DNA of 11,829 nt, from NCBI GenBank assembly GCA_029934735.1, contig JAOZLR010000026.1:1-11829 (forward strand). Direction: 5' to 3'. Below are positions 1 to 6,146 of this stretch, in pieces. Source of the stretch: Bacteroidales bacterium. Lineage in GTDB: Bacteria; Bacteroidota; Bacteroidia; Bacteroidales; JAADJA01. The stretch's first letter is position 1; each line of letters opens with the position of its first letter. Under the pieces are notes generated by a model. It saw only the letters and a program-made list of their open reading frames with translations. It searched no databases and was not told the DNA's origin. The position numbers were made by a program, and so were the translations under genes.

Positions 1-902
1 GCGTCAATAGCAGCTTCGAGTGTTACTACAGTAAAATCATTAACAACAGTTTTAGCTGCACTTTCAAGTTTTTTATAATCTATAATATATATGTAATTAT
101 TATCTCCTTTATCAGCAATACCAACAACATACCCATCACTGATTGCTTTACCTGCATCAAAGAAATCTAATGTATAGGCAGGTAGTTCAAGAGTAAATGC
201 TTCCTCTTTTAACATACGTCCAATATGATGACCTGATTCTGTAGCTTCTAACTGATCATGAAATTTCCAGAAGGTAACACCTGATTTAAAATCAGCAATA
301 TCTGTTGATTTGTTGTCCCACGGTGCTGGATATTGGCTCGATTGAATAACGTAATCATTATTTTGAGTAACAGCCACACCAGGATAACAATTAATAAATA
401 GCGGGTGCTGAATCACTTGCTTGGTCTCAAAGTCGTCTAAACCTAATAAAGCTATACGTGAATTAGCTCCATCAGAGTAGAACAGATATTTGCCATTATA
501 CTTCCCATTCGTTTCCGAAAGAGCAGGATAACGCATATCTCCATAAGTGTTGATTCGATTATCTGACGAGCCTTTCTTTAACATCAACATGCTTTCGTCG
601 TCAAAACCGTAGCCTTGCCAGGGCTCGGGAGTAAATACCCCAACGTATTTGTAAATACGCATGGAAGGAATTCCGTAAACTATCATTGTGCCGGAGTTTC
701 CAGGCCCGATGAATGCAAAATATTCGTCACGGCCACCACGGGGCATGAAAGTTTTTACTGCGGCAAGAACGTCATTGTCGTTGAGTCCCCGCTCTGCTTT
801 AACATCATTGAGTGTTTGCTGTCCGATTACTGTTGGAGGTAATGTCCCCAACAATAACAAAGCAACACTTAATACAAGAAATCGTTTTGTTTTTAATCTC
901 AT
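1..902 (-). CDS. NosZ-family (nitrous-oxide reductase-like) secreted protein lacking visible Cu_Z histidines, 3' end off window
   Basis: The visible 300 residues begin with a Sec signal peptide (about residues 1-27, charged MRLKTKR then a hydrophobic core, cleavage near VIG-QQ). They then follow clade II, Sec-exported nitrous-oxide reductase closely: ERGLNDNDVLAAVKTF (38-52), YGIPSMR (76-82), VFTPEPWQGYGFDDES (89-104), YPALSETNGKY (125-135), LDDFETKQV (155-163), TLELPAY (237-243) and DAGKAISDG (249-257). NosZ normally reduces N2O to N2 in the periplasm, using a seven-histidine Cu_Z centre in a beta-propeller and a C-terminal CuA domain. Here the family's GDxHHPALSE reads GDMRYPALSE (His-His replaced by R124-Y125), and the next ligand (NHGG in the family) is Y173 in NCYPG. 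The family's NSFNTE segment after the DAGK motif is also missing. The homology is clear, but N2O reductase activity is doubtful. The C-terminal half, with the remaining ligands and CuA, lies outside the window. The ATG at 900-902 is the natural start because the signal peptide begins there. No nos accessory gene is visible. Confidence 0.85.
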   Translation of the reverse strand, partial: MRLKTKRFLVLSVALLLLGTLPPTVIGQQTLNDVKAERGLNDNDVLAAVKTFMPRGGRDEYFAFIGPGNSGTMIVYGIPSMRIYKYVGVFTPEPWQGYGFDDESMLMLKKGSSDNRINTYGDMRYPALSETNGKYNGKYLFYSDGANSRIALLGLDDFETKQVIQHPLFINCYPGVAVTQNNDYVIQSSQYPAPWDNKSTDIADFKSGVTFWKFHDQLEATESGHHIGRMLKEEAFTLELPAYTLDFFDAGKAISDGYVVGIADKGDNNYIYIIDYKKLESAAKTVVNDFTVVTLEAAID

Positions 903-1332
903 AATTGTGAATTTAAAATTAAACTATTATTTAATAATTAATTGTATATAATAATTGATTTCAACTGTTTGAATATACTGTTTTGTTACCTGTCATTTGA
1001 GTAAATTTGTACTTAAATAAGGTTTCAATAAGTAATGTCCAAAGATATGTATAAAATAAATATATAATTTATATTTTTTAATAATTTTAAAAAATATTTT
1101 TTTTGCCTTCTCATTTTTCTATATCTATTTATCAAATAATCAATAAATTGAAGTATGTTAAAATATGTTAATATTTTGTTGAAAAACTTGTATTTTTTAA
1201 TTTATGGAGTCGTTGTACGCCTGTAATACGAATTTTAGTAAAATAATCAAAATAAACTTGTTTATAAAATAAACTTAATTATTTTTGCAACAAAATTGTA
1301 AACACTAATTCTAAATTTTAAATATTGTAATT
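903..1332. other. AT-rich divergent intergenic region
   Basis: These 430 bp separate the NosZ-like gene (minus) from the membrane protein/regulator pair (plus). I see no coding region. On the plus side it contains the strong promoter at 1258-1287. On the minus side the only exact TAnnTTTG match is at 1047-1040 (TATCTTTG); it has no TTG at the expected distance and lies about 138 bp from the ATG, so the promoter of the NosZ-like gene is not settled. An all-A/T hairpin with a T tract lies at 1071-1104. Confidence 0.6.
1258..1287 (+). promoter_or_regulatory. Bacteroidota-type promoter (TTG -33, TATTTTTG -7)
   Basis: TTG at 1258-1260 and TATTTTTG at 1280-1287 are separated by 19 bp. This fits the Bacteroidota housekeeping consensus TTG-N19..21-TAnnTTTG exactly. 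Transcription would begin near 1292-1295, giving an AT-rich leader of about 40 nt before the ATG at 1333. The leader lacks a clear Shine-Dalgarno sequence, as is usual in this phylum. Confidence 0.75.
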
Positions 1333-1923
1333 ATGGAAACAACATTCACAGAACAAGACAGTTTGAGGGTTATTACTGAAATGATTGAAAACTCAAAAGC
1401 AAAAATCAGAGACAACGGATTCTTTTATCTACTTTGGGGTTGGCTGGTGCTGATTGCCAGTTTATCAAATTTCATTCTCCTGATCATTGATTATGATAAA
1501 GCCTGGCTTCCCTGGCCTATTCTGATGACCGGGGGTGGGATAGCATCCGGTATTGCAGGATACAGACTAGGAAAAAGGATTAAGGTCAGAACATTCTTTG
1601 ATACAGCAATGATATATCTATGGTATGGATTTCTTGCTACATTATTCATTATTCTTTTTACTGCAGCAAAAGGTAATGTGTCCTGGGTAGTTACCAACGC
1701 TCTTATCATTGCTCTTTACGGACTTGGAACTTTTGTCTCAGGAGGAATATTGAACTTTAAACCTTTAATTTGGGGAGGCATATTCAGTTGGGTAATAGCA
1801 ATTGTTACATTATTTATTCCTGATTTGTATTCATTGCTGGCAGTAGCTCTTTCAATTGTTGTTGCTTATCTTATCCCCGGCTATATGTTAAAGTCACGTT
1901 TTAATAAAAACAGTCATGTTTAA
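1333..1923 (+). CDS. six-segment inner-membrane protein of unknown function, paired with a regulator
   Basis: This 196-residue protein has a charged N-terminus (METTFTEQDSLRVITEMIEN, residues 1-20) followed by about six hydrophobic segments near residues 31-53, 61-78, 91-111, 117-139, 143-162 and 164-185. It has a short basic tail (KSRFNKNSHV) and no signal peptide. I recognise no catalytic motif or named family with certainty. Small multi-pass proteins of this kind are found in Bacteroidota directly upstream of a small winged-helix regulator, and that is the arrangement here: the last 8 bp overlap the regulator gene. A sensor or stress-related membrane partner for the regulator is an inference from this coupling only. 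The start is supported by the well-placed promoter at 1258-1287. Confidence 0.8.
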   Translation: METTFTEQDSLRVITEMIENSKAKIRDNGFFYLLWGWLVLIASLSNFILLIIDYDKAWLPWPILMTGGGIASGIAGYRLGKRIKVRTFFDTAMIYLWYGFLATLFIILFTAAKGNVSWVVTNALIIALYGLGTFVSGGILNFKPLIWGGIFSWVIAIVTLFIPDLYSLLAVALSIVVAYLIPGYMLKSRFNKNSHV

Positions 1924-2221
1924 GGAACTTGATCCTCTGTTGCATTCCCAGCTTAGATTGCAAGTAATGTCGTTGCTTGTCGGAGTGGAGTCTGCTGAGT
2001 TTACTTACCTGCTTGAGGAAACCGGTGCAACAAGAGGTAATCTCAGTGTTCAGATAACTAAATTAAAGGATGCAGGATATATTGATGTAAATAAAAGTTT
2101 TAGAAATAATTATCCACTAACCACCTGTAAAATAACCCCAAAAGGAGTGAAGGCCTTTGAGAAATATGTAGAAGCATTACAGGAATATCTGAAACTGGAT
2201 AAAAAGAGCCGCTCTTCGTAA
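1916..2221 (+). CDS. winged-helix transcriptional regulator (HTH_34 / MarR-like)
   Basis: This 101-residue protein is essentially one winged-helix DNA-binding domain. Helices occupy about residues 10-23 (HSQLRLQVMSLL) and 27-36 (AEFTYLLEET). The recognition helix is at 38-54 (ATRGNLSVQITKLKDAG), a beta-wing follows at about 55-76 (YIDVNKSF...TTCKITPKG), and a C-terminal helix at 77-93 probably serves in dimerisation. This layout matches the small HTH_34 group of MarR/ArsR-like regulators. The ATG lies inside the 3' end of the membrane-protein gene (8 bp overlap), so translation is probably coupled. Self-regulation of the unit is likely for such pairs but no operator was identified. Control of the divergent NosZ-like gene is possible but unsupported. 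Confidence 0.85.
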   Translation: MFKELDPLLHSQLRLQVMSLLVGVESAEFTYLLEETGATRGNLSVQITKLKDAGYIDVNKSFRNNYPLTTCKITPKGVKAFEKYVEALQEYLKLDKKSRSS

Positions 2222-2237
2222 TGAAGGATGGCTTTTT
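2203..2237 (+). terminator. hairpin terminator spanning the regulator's stop codon, probably bidirectional
   Basis: Arms AAAGAGCC (2203-2210) and GGCTTTTT (2230-2237) pair over 8 bp with one G-U pair. A second stem inside the loop is CTTC (2214-2217) with GAAG (2223-2226). The right arm supplies the U tract. The regulator's TAA at 2219-2221 sits in the apical loop. On the minus strand the same hairpin (with one A-C mismatch) is followed by TTTTTATCC, so it can also stop transcription arriving from the convergent gene ending at 2274. Confidence 0.6.
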
Positions 2238-2273
2238 CTAAAGTTAACCTATATTTATCAAATTAAGATTCCA

Positions 2274-2792
2274 TCAGTCCTTTCCGTCGTGACAATAGCC
2301 ATCTGAAAAAGTCATCAGGAAGTCAGCATAGCCCGTAGATGCACCAGACATAAAATATGTAACTCCTTTCTTAGGTTCAAATGATTCTGGAGCATCGATC
2401 CAAAAATGAAGGTTGCTATTGCCGCCAACATAATCAAATACAACCTCACACAAAGCTTCACCCGGAGCGATTGGCTGACCACTAAATTTACCATCAGTAA
2501 ATGATACATAGACTATAGAATCATTATATGTCATATTATTATACCAGTTTGTAGCAGGCAAAAAATTAGCATGATGATTCTGTACTCCAACAGGTGTTAA
2601 TACATTATAGTCATAATTAAGGTGAACTTCAAATGCAGCAATAGTACCATCAATCGCTGTTACATAAATTGGAACTACAACCTGAGTGCCTGCGATTGCA
2701 TCATTAATTTCAGGGAATTCAAGTGTAATTGTTTGTGAGTAAATGACTAAACTCATCAAAGAAATAGTTAATAATCCTATTATTTTTTTCAT
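2274..2792 (-). CDS. small secreted cohesin-like domain protein
   Basis: This 172-residue protein has a signal peptide (MKKIIGLLTISLMSLVIYSQ, 1-20) and a single beta-sandwich domain with cohesin-like features. These are a start such as ITLEFPEINDAIAGTQVVVP (22-41), AAFEVHLNYDYNVLTPV (52-68), the NWYNN...SIVYVSFTDGKFSG stretch (82-105), IAPGEALCEVVFDY (108-121) and a final strand NLHFWID (127-133). Such domains bind partners or serve as structural modules in surface proteins. The start at 2792 is chosen over an upstream in-frame ATG at 2924 because the signal peptide begins here and the extension is basic, non-hydrophobic sequence. Unusually, the protein is a lone domain: the C-terminus (SDGYCHDGKD) has no T9SS sorting domain, dockerin or anchor. 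It could be a truncated remnant of a longer T9SS cargo. Confidence 0.75.
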   Translation of the reverse strand: MKKIIGLLTISLMSLVIYSQTITLEFPEINDAIAGTQVVVPIYVTAIDGTIAAFEVHLNYDYNVLTPVGVQNHHANFLPATNWYNNMTYNDSIVYVSFTDGKFSGQPIAPGEALCEVVFDYVGGNSNLHFWIDAPESFEPKKGVTYFMSGASTGYADFLMTFSDGYCHDGKD

Positions 2793-2829
2793 ATTAAATT
2801 TTTTAGTAAAATTAGTACTTTTTATTGAT

Positions 2830-2958
2830 TTAAAGCTTTGCTTTTTCCAGAGCGACACCTTGTGGGGCATTGTTTTGAGTTGTCGTGTTCTGACAGCTTG
2901 TAGCAGCAACAATAAATATTGCAAGTCCTAAACTAAAAATTGTATTATTTATTGTCTT
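2830..2958 (-). pseudogene. start-less short lipoprotein-like remnant
   Basis: Read from codon 2958-2956 to the TAA at 2832-2830, this frame encodes KTINNTIFSLGLAIFIVAAT followed by SCQNTTTQNNAPQGVALEKA and KL. That is a hydrophobic signal core, a lipobox-like ATSC and a short polar tail. The reading frame opens directly after an in-frame TAA (2961-2959) and has no ATG, GTG or TTG before the hydrophobic core. It therefore lacks a normal start. It looks like the signal region of a lipoprotein gene that has lost its initiator and most of its body. A short genuine lipoprotein with a non-canonical ATA or ATT start cannot be excluded. Confidence 0.4.
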
Positions 2959-2988
2959 TTAAGCCAATTGCCCCTTCTTCAATCTTTT

Positions 2989-3162
2989 TTATATCGTAAA
3001 CAAGTTGGAAGTTGCCCCCGTAACATTGTCTGACCAAAAAACGAATTCGGATCCCGATGACACGAAACCGACTAAAACAGAGAGTTTTTCACTATTATCA
3101 TATTGCGCAAATGATAATAAACTGGAGGATATCAAGAAAATTGTAACAAGTGTTTTCTTCAT
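2989..3162 (-). CDS. 57-residue putative secreted peptide, possibly frameshifted
   Basis: The ORF has a good signal peptide (MKKTLVTIFLISSSLLSFAQ, residues 1-20) and a 37-residue mature part that includes SVLVGFVSSGSEFVFWSDN. It begins 9 bp downstream of the DUF3667 stop codon, so it would be co-transcribed with that gene. No family is recognised. In the region encoding the last 30 or so codons, another minus frame is also open and continues beyond this stop (FLVRQCYGGNFQLVYDIKK and onward, ending near 2945). A frameshift may therefore have shortened a longer protein. Confidence 0.45.
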   Translation of the reverse strand: MKKTLVTIFLISSSLLSFAQYDNSEKLSVLVGFVSSGSEFVFWSDNVTGATSNLFTI

Positions 3163-3171
3163 TTGTTGATT

Positions 3172-3954
3172 TTACTTATACAAAACAATTAAAAAAAAGA
3201 ATCCCAGAGCAAATATTATATACAGGCCAAGACTAAAAAAACTAACCAGTGCATATTTGACAATAGCCCCAAAGCTTTTCTGTTGAAAGAGGGAAAAAGA
3301 ACTGTAGAATATCAGTATCAGTAAAAACCCAAGTTCAATACTATCTATTTCAACTTCAAAAAACCTACCGATGAACATTGTTATTGTTTTAAACAAGGTG
3401 TAAAAACCAACGATAAATAACGCGATTGACGTATATTCTGCGAGCTTATACTTTTTTTTGAAAAACACTTTGAATACGAGGGCGATTGAGAAAACAAGAA
3501 GAAACAGAATATTATTGATGTTTGATGACATTAGCCTGAATACTTCTCCCATCCTAGGAGAAATGTCATTCAAATCTGCAAGGTCATTTTTTATAGACTC
3601 ATCTGCAAGTGCATCAAAACCAATGAGGGATCTAAGAATAATATATACGGCAGTAACCAGAATAAAAAATGCCACCGGCTTATAATATGTTTTTCTTTTC
3701 CCACTGATGTATTCCCTAAAGAGTTTTCCCGGATTGGTAATCAAAAGCCGGATTGTCAGCAAAAGCGGCCCTTCAAATGCAAAAGCGATACCTAAAAAAT
3801 TGTTGATTGTCTCTTTGAAAGTGATTTGCCCCGTGCTGCTTGCTTGTCCACAATACTCACAATAGTTTCCGTGGATTTCAGTTCCACAATTTAAACAGTT
3901 TGTGTTTTTGCCTGATAATTTTTGAGGCATTTCATTATTAGTTTTCTTATTCAC
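3172..3954 (-). CDS. DUF3667 zinc-ribbon membrane protein
   Basis: This 260-residue protein starts with a zinc ribbon: C20-x2-C23 and C32-x2-C35 (CLNCGTEIHGNYCEYCGQ). The DUF3667 signature follows: ITFKETINNF (44-53), NPGKLFREYISGKRKTYYKP (74-93), then hydrophobic segments near 93-110, 147-164, 175-194, 208-223 and 233-258. The function of DUF3667 is unknown; the family is typical of Bacteroidota. The open frame begins with a GTG at 3954 that overlaps the upstream ORF's TAA (3949-3947) by 8 bp, favouring translational coupling. An ATG at residue 9 (3930) is the alternative start, and it would still include the whole zinc ribbon. Confidence 0.8.
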   Translation of the reverse strand: MNKKTNNEMPQKLSGKNTNCLNCGTEIHGNYCEYCGQASSTGQITFKETINNFLGIAFAFEGPLLLTIRLLITNPGKLFREYISGKRKTYYKPVAFFILVTAVYIILRSLIGFDALADESIKNDLADLNDISPRMGEVFRLMSSNINNILFLLVFSIALVFKVFFKKKYKLAEYTSIALFIVGFYTLFKTITMFIGRFFEVEIDSIELGFLLILIFYSSFSLFQQKSFGAIVKYALVSFFSLGLYIIFALGFFFLIVLYK

Positions 3955-4096
3955 TTACTTTCGTTTCAACATTAATAGTATTAGGGTCAGAAAATTTCTG
4001 TGAAAAGTTGTTGGTTTTCTTGATAAAGCTGTCATTCATTGCTTCCAATTTTATATTCCCATTTTGAAAGTCTATCTCCAATTCTAATAGTATCAT
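3947..4096 (-). CDS. 49-residue ORF upstream of DUF3667; probably the 3' part of a gene with a lost start
   Basis: From the first canonical start (ATG at 4096-4094) the peptide is acidic and polar: MILLELEIDFQNGNIKLEAM then NDSFIKKTNNFSQKFSDPNT, ending VETKVSE. The same frame is open for 44 further codons upstream, from the TAA at 4231-4229, and encodes similar charged, helix-forming sequence (for example NLKRVREYERINNYKKSLKE), but that stretch contains no ATG, GTG or TTG. This looks like a gene whose 5' end is missing or shifted in frame. The stop codon lies 8 bp inside the DUF3667 start. No family is recognised. Confidence 0.4.
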   Translation of the reverse strand: MILLELEIDFQNGNIKLEAMNDSFIKKTNNFSQKFSDPNTINVETKVSE

Positions 4097-4287
4097 TAAT
4101 TCTTTAAGAGACTTTTTGTAGTTGTTAATTCTTTCGTATTCACGAACTCTTTTTAAATTGATAATTACGCTATTTATCTGGACATATGAAAATTTGATTA
4201 TTTTTTTATATATTGACAGGGTATTTAATTATTCTGGACCAATCAATGATTGTTTGTTTTGATAAAACTATACACTTGTGCTAATAG
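3955..4287 (-). other. gap between the DUF3667 and DUF2846 genes
   Basis: This 333-bp interval holds the 49-residue ORF and its start-less upstream extension (open on the minus strand from 4228). It also holds a weak hairpin adjacent to the DUF2846 stop (4268-4287). I see no TAnnTTTG promoter and no other coding region. Confidence 0.45.
4264..4287 (-). terminator. weak candidate terminator after the DUF2846 gene
   Basis: Immediately after the DUF2846 stop codon the minus strand reads CTATTAGCACAAGTGTATAG, then TTTTATC. CTAT pairs with ATAG, and GCAC with GTGT (one G-U pair), around a two-base bulge and a tiny AA loop. The stem is short and AT-rich, so the call is tentative. Confidence 0.3.
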
Positions 4288-4755
4288 TTAATCAGGCACA
4301 TAAGAACTAACCAGCAATTTACAGCCTTTTACCTCTTTCTGGCCTTGCTTTGAATCTACTTCCTTCATGGTAACCCTGCCGCTGCTGACCCCCATTCTTG
4401 CATCTTGTCGTAAATAATAAACCTGACCTGCTTTAACATTCAATTCGACAATAGCGGAACTTTCGCCCGTTGCAGATGAAAAAGTGTAAGTGCCGGGTTT
4501 TAAATCCCATTTAAAAAATGTGCCCGGGCCTGTACCGCCGGCAGCAGTAGAATTTACCCTAACACTCAACTGGCCTGCAGCCCCCACCGCTCTTCCTGTA
4601 CGGTACAGATATACTGTTCCTTTGTCATCAGGAGCGTTAAACGTTTTAGCCTCATTGCTTTTACTATCAGGTGCTTTTGAAGTAGAAGCGCAACTTGTGG
4701 CAAAGTAGATTATGACTACTATTGGGATTAACCAAAGAGTTTTTTTAAGTATCAT
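4288..4755 (-). CDS. DUF2846 family lipoprotein
   Basis: This 155-residue protein has a lipoprotein signal peptide: MILKKT, a hydrophobic core, then YFATSC with C22 as the lipidated cysteine. A DUF2846-like domain follows at about residues 45-150: GTVYLYRTGRAVGAAGQLSV (46-65), the PGTFFKWDLKPGTYTF turn (77-92, the family's PGxY feature), IVELNVKAGQVYYLRQDA (102-119) and a final strand CKLLVSSYV. The family is of unknown function; these are envelope-anchored beta-rich proteins. The gene starts 9 bp after the stop of the T9SS-cargo gene upstream, so the two are very likely co-transcribed. Confidence 0.8.
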   Translation of the reverse strand: MILKKTLWLIPIVVIIYFATSCASTSKAPDSKSNEAKTFNAPDDKGTVYLYRTGRAVGAAGQLSVRVNSTAAGGTGPGTFFKWDLKPGTYTFSSATGESSAIVELNVKAGQVYYLRQDARMGVSSGRVTMKEVDSKQGQKEVKGCKLLVSSYVPD

Positions 4756-4764
4756 AGTTGATGA

Positions 4765-6072
4765 CTAATTTTTTAACACACGGAAAGTGCTTTGGCCTTC
4801 GTCTGTACTTAATTTCAGCAAATACACTCCTTTCATAACATCAGATAAATTTAATGTAAACTTTGAATTGGATGAATTTAAACTCCATTGACCTTTTTTA
4901 ATAAGCCTGCCGGTCATATCTAAAATTGAATAACTGATCAATTCATTGCTTCCCGAGTTCAATTCTATCGTAATAAAATCAGTAGTGGGGTTAGGATAAA
5001 TGTTTATGTCGATATCCAGAGCCATTTCGCTAATACCAATTGGTGAACGAACGCCTTTGTAAATTTTACCAATTGCACCAACTGCCCAAGCATTTGCTGT
5101 ATCAGGTGCGTGAACTACTGCTGTTAAAAAATCTTGAATAGTATCGGGTTCAGCAGACCATGTTTCTCCTGTATCTGAAGTATGATATATTAGTGCATAA
5201 GTTACACCTGATATTTCTGTTGAAGTATTAAACATACCAATACTTTCACTCGGAAATGATATAGACCAAATACTACTAATATTTTGTGATGATAAATCAA
5301 GATTTTTATCCCAGGGCCCTGCCATATTAAACGGATCTTCCTGTTCAAATTTATATAGAATACCATTTATTCCACCAGCAAAACCTGTAATATAATTACT
5401 AAAGGCTATACTATATAATTTATCATCAGTTTCAAACTGATGTGCCGCAGCACCATAAAAATAGACAGGACCTTCGTATGGATTTTTGTTAAACACATCA
5501 GCATACGCCGATCCGGTAGTACGTTGTCTTGTTCCTGCAATATAAGCTGTAGTATCACTTGTTACAGCAATTGCTTTGTGGTCTAGTCCAAAAGGATTGT
5601 TAATGCTATATGGCTCCGTTGTCCAGGTATCACCTCCGTCAGTTGTCATGTAGATGCTATCAGAAACTATTGCCCAACCGGTATTTGCATCAGCAAATGC
5701 AATATCAAGCACTTGTTGATTGTCGATAATGGTTTCAGGAGTAATATCAACCCAATTAGAACCTCCATCGGTTGTTTTTAATATGGTTTTGGTGTTAAGT
5801 CCACCAGCTATCCAGCCAGTATTCGTATCAATAAAGAATACTGCACGAAGTTTTTCAGTTGTTCCACTTGCTTGAGGTAACCAGTTTTGTCCGCCATCAG
5901 TGGTGTTTACAATAATGCCATCATCGCCAACTGCCCATCCTGTTTGGTTATCTGCAAAAAACACGTCTTTCAACAAAACTGTCACCCCACTGTTTTGTGG
6001 TGTCCAGTTAAAATTTTGTGCAAAAATTGCACTGCTAAAAAATACTAAAATTGAAATTACTAAAAGTCTCAT
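4765..6072 (-). CDS. T9SS type A cargo protein with YCF48/BNR-like beta-propeller repeats
   Basis: This 435-residue protein has a signal peptide (MRLLVISILVFFSSAIFAQ, 1-19). A YCF48/sialidase-like repeat domain covers about residues 25-340. Repeats show the V-F-F-x-D-x-x-T-G-W-A-V-G pattern (37-49, 78-90, 124-135, 322-333) alternating with TTDGGxxW-type turns: TTDGGQNW (57-64), TTDGGSNW (100-107), TTDGGDTW (143-150) and TSDTGETW (298-305). Residues 350-435 form the T9SS type A sorting domain: NIYPNPTTDFITIEL (357-371), YSILDMTGRLIKKG (381-394) and GVYLLKLSTDEGQSTFRVLK (415-434). The protein should cross the outer membrane through T9SS and be released or surface-attached after removal of the tail. 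Its ligand or activity is unknown; propellers of this kind are often structural or glycan-related. A DUF2846 lipoprotein gene follows in the same unit, and the promoter carries a tetranucleotide repeat. Confidence 0.88.
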   Translation of the reverse strand: MRLLVISILVFFSSAIFAQNFNWTPQNSGVTVLLKDVFFADNQTGWAVGDDGIIVNTTDGGQNWLPQASGTTEKLRAVFFIDTNTGWIAGGLNTKTILKTTDGGSNWVDITPETIIDNQQVLDIAFADANTGWAIVSDSIYMTTDGGDTWTTEPYSINNPFGLDHKAIAVTSDTTAYIAGTRQRTTGSAYADVFNKNPYEGPVYFYGAAAHQFETDDKLYSIAFSNYITGFAGGINGILYKFEQEDPFNMAGPWDKNLDLSSQNISSIWSISFPSESIGMFNTSTEISGVTYALIYHTSDTGETWSAEPDTIQDFLTAVVHAPDTANAWAVGAIGKIYKGVRSPIGISEMALDIDINIYPNPTTDFITIELNSGSNELISYSILDMTGRLIKKGQWSLNSSNSKFTLNLSDVMKGVYLLKLSTDEGQSTFRVLKN

Positions 6073-6107
6073 AATACTAAAATCTAAAGTTTATATTAAT
6101 TTTTTTG

Positions 6108-6115
6108 CAAAAGTA
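6108..6115 (-). promoter_or_regulatory. -7 promoter box (TACTTTTG) for the T9SS-cargo gene
   Basis: The minus strand reads TACTTTTG at 6115-6108, a full match to TAnnTTTG. It lies 35 nt upstream of the ATG, so transcription would start near 6102. A TTG would be expected 19-21 bp further upstream, which falls within the TATC tandem array at 6124-6146, and none is present. Confidence 0.6.
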
Positions 6116-6123
6116 GTAAAATT

Positions 6124-6146
6124 TATCTATCTATCTATCTATCTAT
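6124..6146. repeat. tetranucleotide microsatellite (TATC)5.75
   Basis: There are five complete TATC units plus TAT (GATA units on the transcribed minus strand). The array begins 8 bp upstream of the -7 box and covers the entire position of the -33 element. Tracts like this can change length by slipped-strand mispairing, which would alter promoter geometry. Confidence 0.9.

Larger units (their letters stand above)
2793..3171 (-). other. interval of short and decayed exported-protein ORFs
   Basis: These 379 bp between the cohesin-like gene and the DUF3667 gene contain no full-length gene. On the minus strand two signal-peptide-like stretches appear in succession: a 57-codon ORF (3162-2989) and a start-less lipoprotein-like frame (2958-2830). 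A further open frame, ending at about 2945, overlaps the first ORF out of phase and encodes plausible protein (including QCYGGNFQLVYDIKKIEEG). The overlap of credible peptide in different frames suggests gene decay. Confidence 0.5.

Noticed and set aside
1040..1047. TATCTTTG on the minus strand as promoter of the NosZ-like gene
   Set aside because: The -7 match is exact, but there is no TTG at 19-21 bp and the leader would be about 138 nt. Not strong enough to annotate.
1071..1104. All-A/T hairpin (11-bp arms, 5-nt loop) followed by eight Ts on the plus strand
   Set aside because: It resembles an intrinsic terminator, but it has no G/C pair, sits in very AT-rich DNA and no plus-strand gene lies upstream to be terminated. 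Chance is the simplest explanation.
2793..2924. 44-residue upstream extension of the cohesin-like protein frame
   Set aside because: The signal peptide begins at the internal ATG (2792), so an extension would bury it. This stretch also overlaps the start-less lipoprotein-like frame in a different phase.
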